DNA from: Campylobacterota bacterium
Lineage (GTDB): Bacteria > Campylobacterota > Campylobacteria > Campylobacterales > Sulfurovaceae
Assembly: GCA_011372825.1 (NCBI GenBank)
Contig: DSAK01000061.1
Span: 1 to 5,196, forward strand
DNA length: 5,196 nt
Direction: 5' to 3'
Shown here: piece by piece, positions 4,510-5,196 of the stretch
Numbering within the stretch: the first letter of the stretch is position 1
Layout of the letters: every line of letters begins with the position of its first letter
Program-made: the position numbers and the translations under genes
The notes under the pieces: model-generated
Seen by the model: the letters and a program-made list of their open reading frames with translations, nothing else
Databases searched by the model: none
What the model was told of the DNA's origin: nothing

Positions 4510-5196
4510 CTATGAAAATTTATCTATTCTTTCTTGATATACTCTAGTGATATCTGCCATCTTTTTTTTGATATGCTCAGGCGATAATATAATCAAATCT
4601 GGCAACCAAGTTTTCACCAAAGGGATAATCTCCATCGGGTTATTTATCTTGTAACTCAACTTCAACCCATCACTATCATCACTCAATATTTGCTGACTCT
4701 TGAGATGTTTCTTATTTCTAAAATATTTTGCAATACTTGGCAAAGCCAACACAACAACTTCATAATCACTAGCACCATATGAAGTAAATAGTGTTTGGAT
4801 ATTGTCTAAAAAATTGACTATTTGCGGATCTTTTTGAAAAGTACTTCGCAAAATAACGATCTTTTTTACAAAAGATACCCTTAGCAATCTAAGGCCACCA
4901 TTGAAGCTATCATCAGCTAACTTTATGACTAGATATAGGTTTCCTTTGGCGTATAGTATCTTGTATGGTTGTACTTTGGCAAGAGTCTCATTTGTAGCAT
5001 TATCGTATACCAAATCTATATATTGCCGATTTTTTATAGCTTTTTTGGCATCTGCCAACACACCTGCACTATCTATATACTCCTCTACAGGTGAATCGCA
5101 GAGTTTAAACACATCGATAGTTTCTCTCTTGATACTTCTCAAAAAAGGAAACTCTTTTACAGAAATATGGTTCAAAAATGGACTATCTAGTATCAC
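4510..5196 (-). CDS. WYL-domain protein, probable transcriptional regulator (C-terminal part; N-terminus outside the window)
   Basis: The frame is open to the right edge, so the 228 visible residues are the C-terminal part of a protein that in this family is usually about 300-330 aa, with an N-terminal winged helix-turn-helix. The GTG at the edge is probably an internal codon. From the visible end, a linker (about 1-45) leads to the WYL domain (about 47-125). That domain has AIKNRQYIDLVY, then VQPYKILYAKGNLYLV (75-90), where LYL stands at the WYL motif, and GLRLLRVSFVKKI (101-113) with the basic residues typical of the ligand pocket. A C-terminal WCX-like domain follows (about 145-215), with YEVVVLALPSIAKYF and PLVKTWLPDLIILSPEHIKKKM. 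WYL proteins sense nucleotide-like ligands or nucleic acids and regulate transcription, often of DNA-damage or defence genes. The target here cannot be told, because the DNA-binding part and the upstream neighbours are not visible. It ends with TAG and converges on the aldehyde dehydrogenase gene. Confidence 0.85.
   Translation of the reverse strand: MILDSPFLNHISVKEFPFLRSIKRETIDVFKLCDSPVEEYIDSAGVLADAKKAIKNRQYIDLVYDNATNETLAKVQPYKILYAKGNLYLVIKLADDSFNGGLRLLRVSFVKKIVILRSTFQKDPQIVNFLDNIQTLFTSYGASDYEVVVLALPSIAKYFRNKKHLKSQQILSDDSDGLKLSYKINNPMEIIPLVKTWLPDLIILSPEHIKKKMADITRVYQERIDKFS

Noticed and set aside
4268..4537. Plus-strand frame overlapping the end of the aldehyde dehydrogenase gene and the convergent gap
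   Set aside because: It begins inside a conserved gene, has no ribosome binding site, and overlaps the end of the WYL gene. Its openness comes from the short intergenic region.
1..5196. CRISPR array, tRNA/rRNA, insertion sequence or attachment site
   Set aside because: No regularly spaced direct repeats, no RNA gene signature, no transposase-like protein and no terminal inverted repeats with target duplication were seen.

Overview
The window looks like chromosomal DNA from a free-living member of the Campylobacterota (Sulfurimonas/Sulfurovum/Sulfuricurvum-like). The evidence is the type of protein encoded (a fused HisIE, a Campylobacterota-type IlvE, and an SPFH protein with an N-terminal MPADMNDYF stretch and a Gly/Asn-rich linker), the moderately AT-rich sequence, and the gene order ilvE followed by SPFH protein, which I recall from Campylobacter jejuni (Cj0269c-Cj0268c). 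The genus is inferred from recall, not from a search.

Layout. The left half is a tightly packed minus-strand operon, transcribed right to left: ilvE (about 2827 to 1912), an SPFH/prohibitin-family membrane protein (1893-796), hisIE (792-124), and then what looks like the start of a small membrane protein running off the left edge (110 to 1). The gaps are 18, 3 and 13 bases. A 137-bp divergent intergenic region (2828-2964) separates this operon from a plus-strand aldehyde dehydrogenase gene (2965-4410). A 99-bp convergent intergenic region with nested inverted repeats follows. The last gene is the C-terminal two thirds or so of a minus-strand WYL-domain protein (4510-5196) that runs off the right edge.

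How the genes fit together. IlvE carries out the last step of Ile/Val/Leu synthesis and HisIE carries out steps two and three of histidine synthesis. The SPFH protein between them is a membrane scaffold or protease-cofactor type protein with no obvious metabolic link. The aldehyde dehydrogenase has all catalytic residues and most resembles the lactaldehyde/non-phosphorylating GAPDH-like branch. The WYL protein is probably a ligand-sensing transcriptional regulator.

Two lesions stand out. ilvE as written is frameshifted near codon 60 (CTT-AGA-G at 2653-2647), splitting a protein that is otherwise well conserved. The leftmost membrane ORF has an in-frame TAG (89-87) just before its transmembrane segment. 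Both lie in the same operon and could be real decay, consensus errors in the assembly, or, less likely, recoding. Apart from these and the palindromic structures in the two intergenic regions, this is an ordinary housekeeping region. I see no mobile element, CRISPR array, RNA gene or clear new system.
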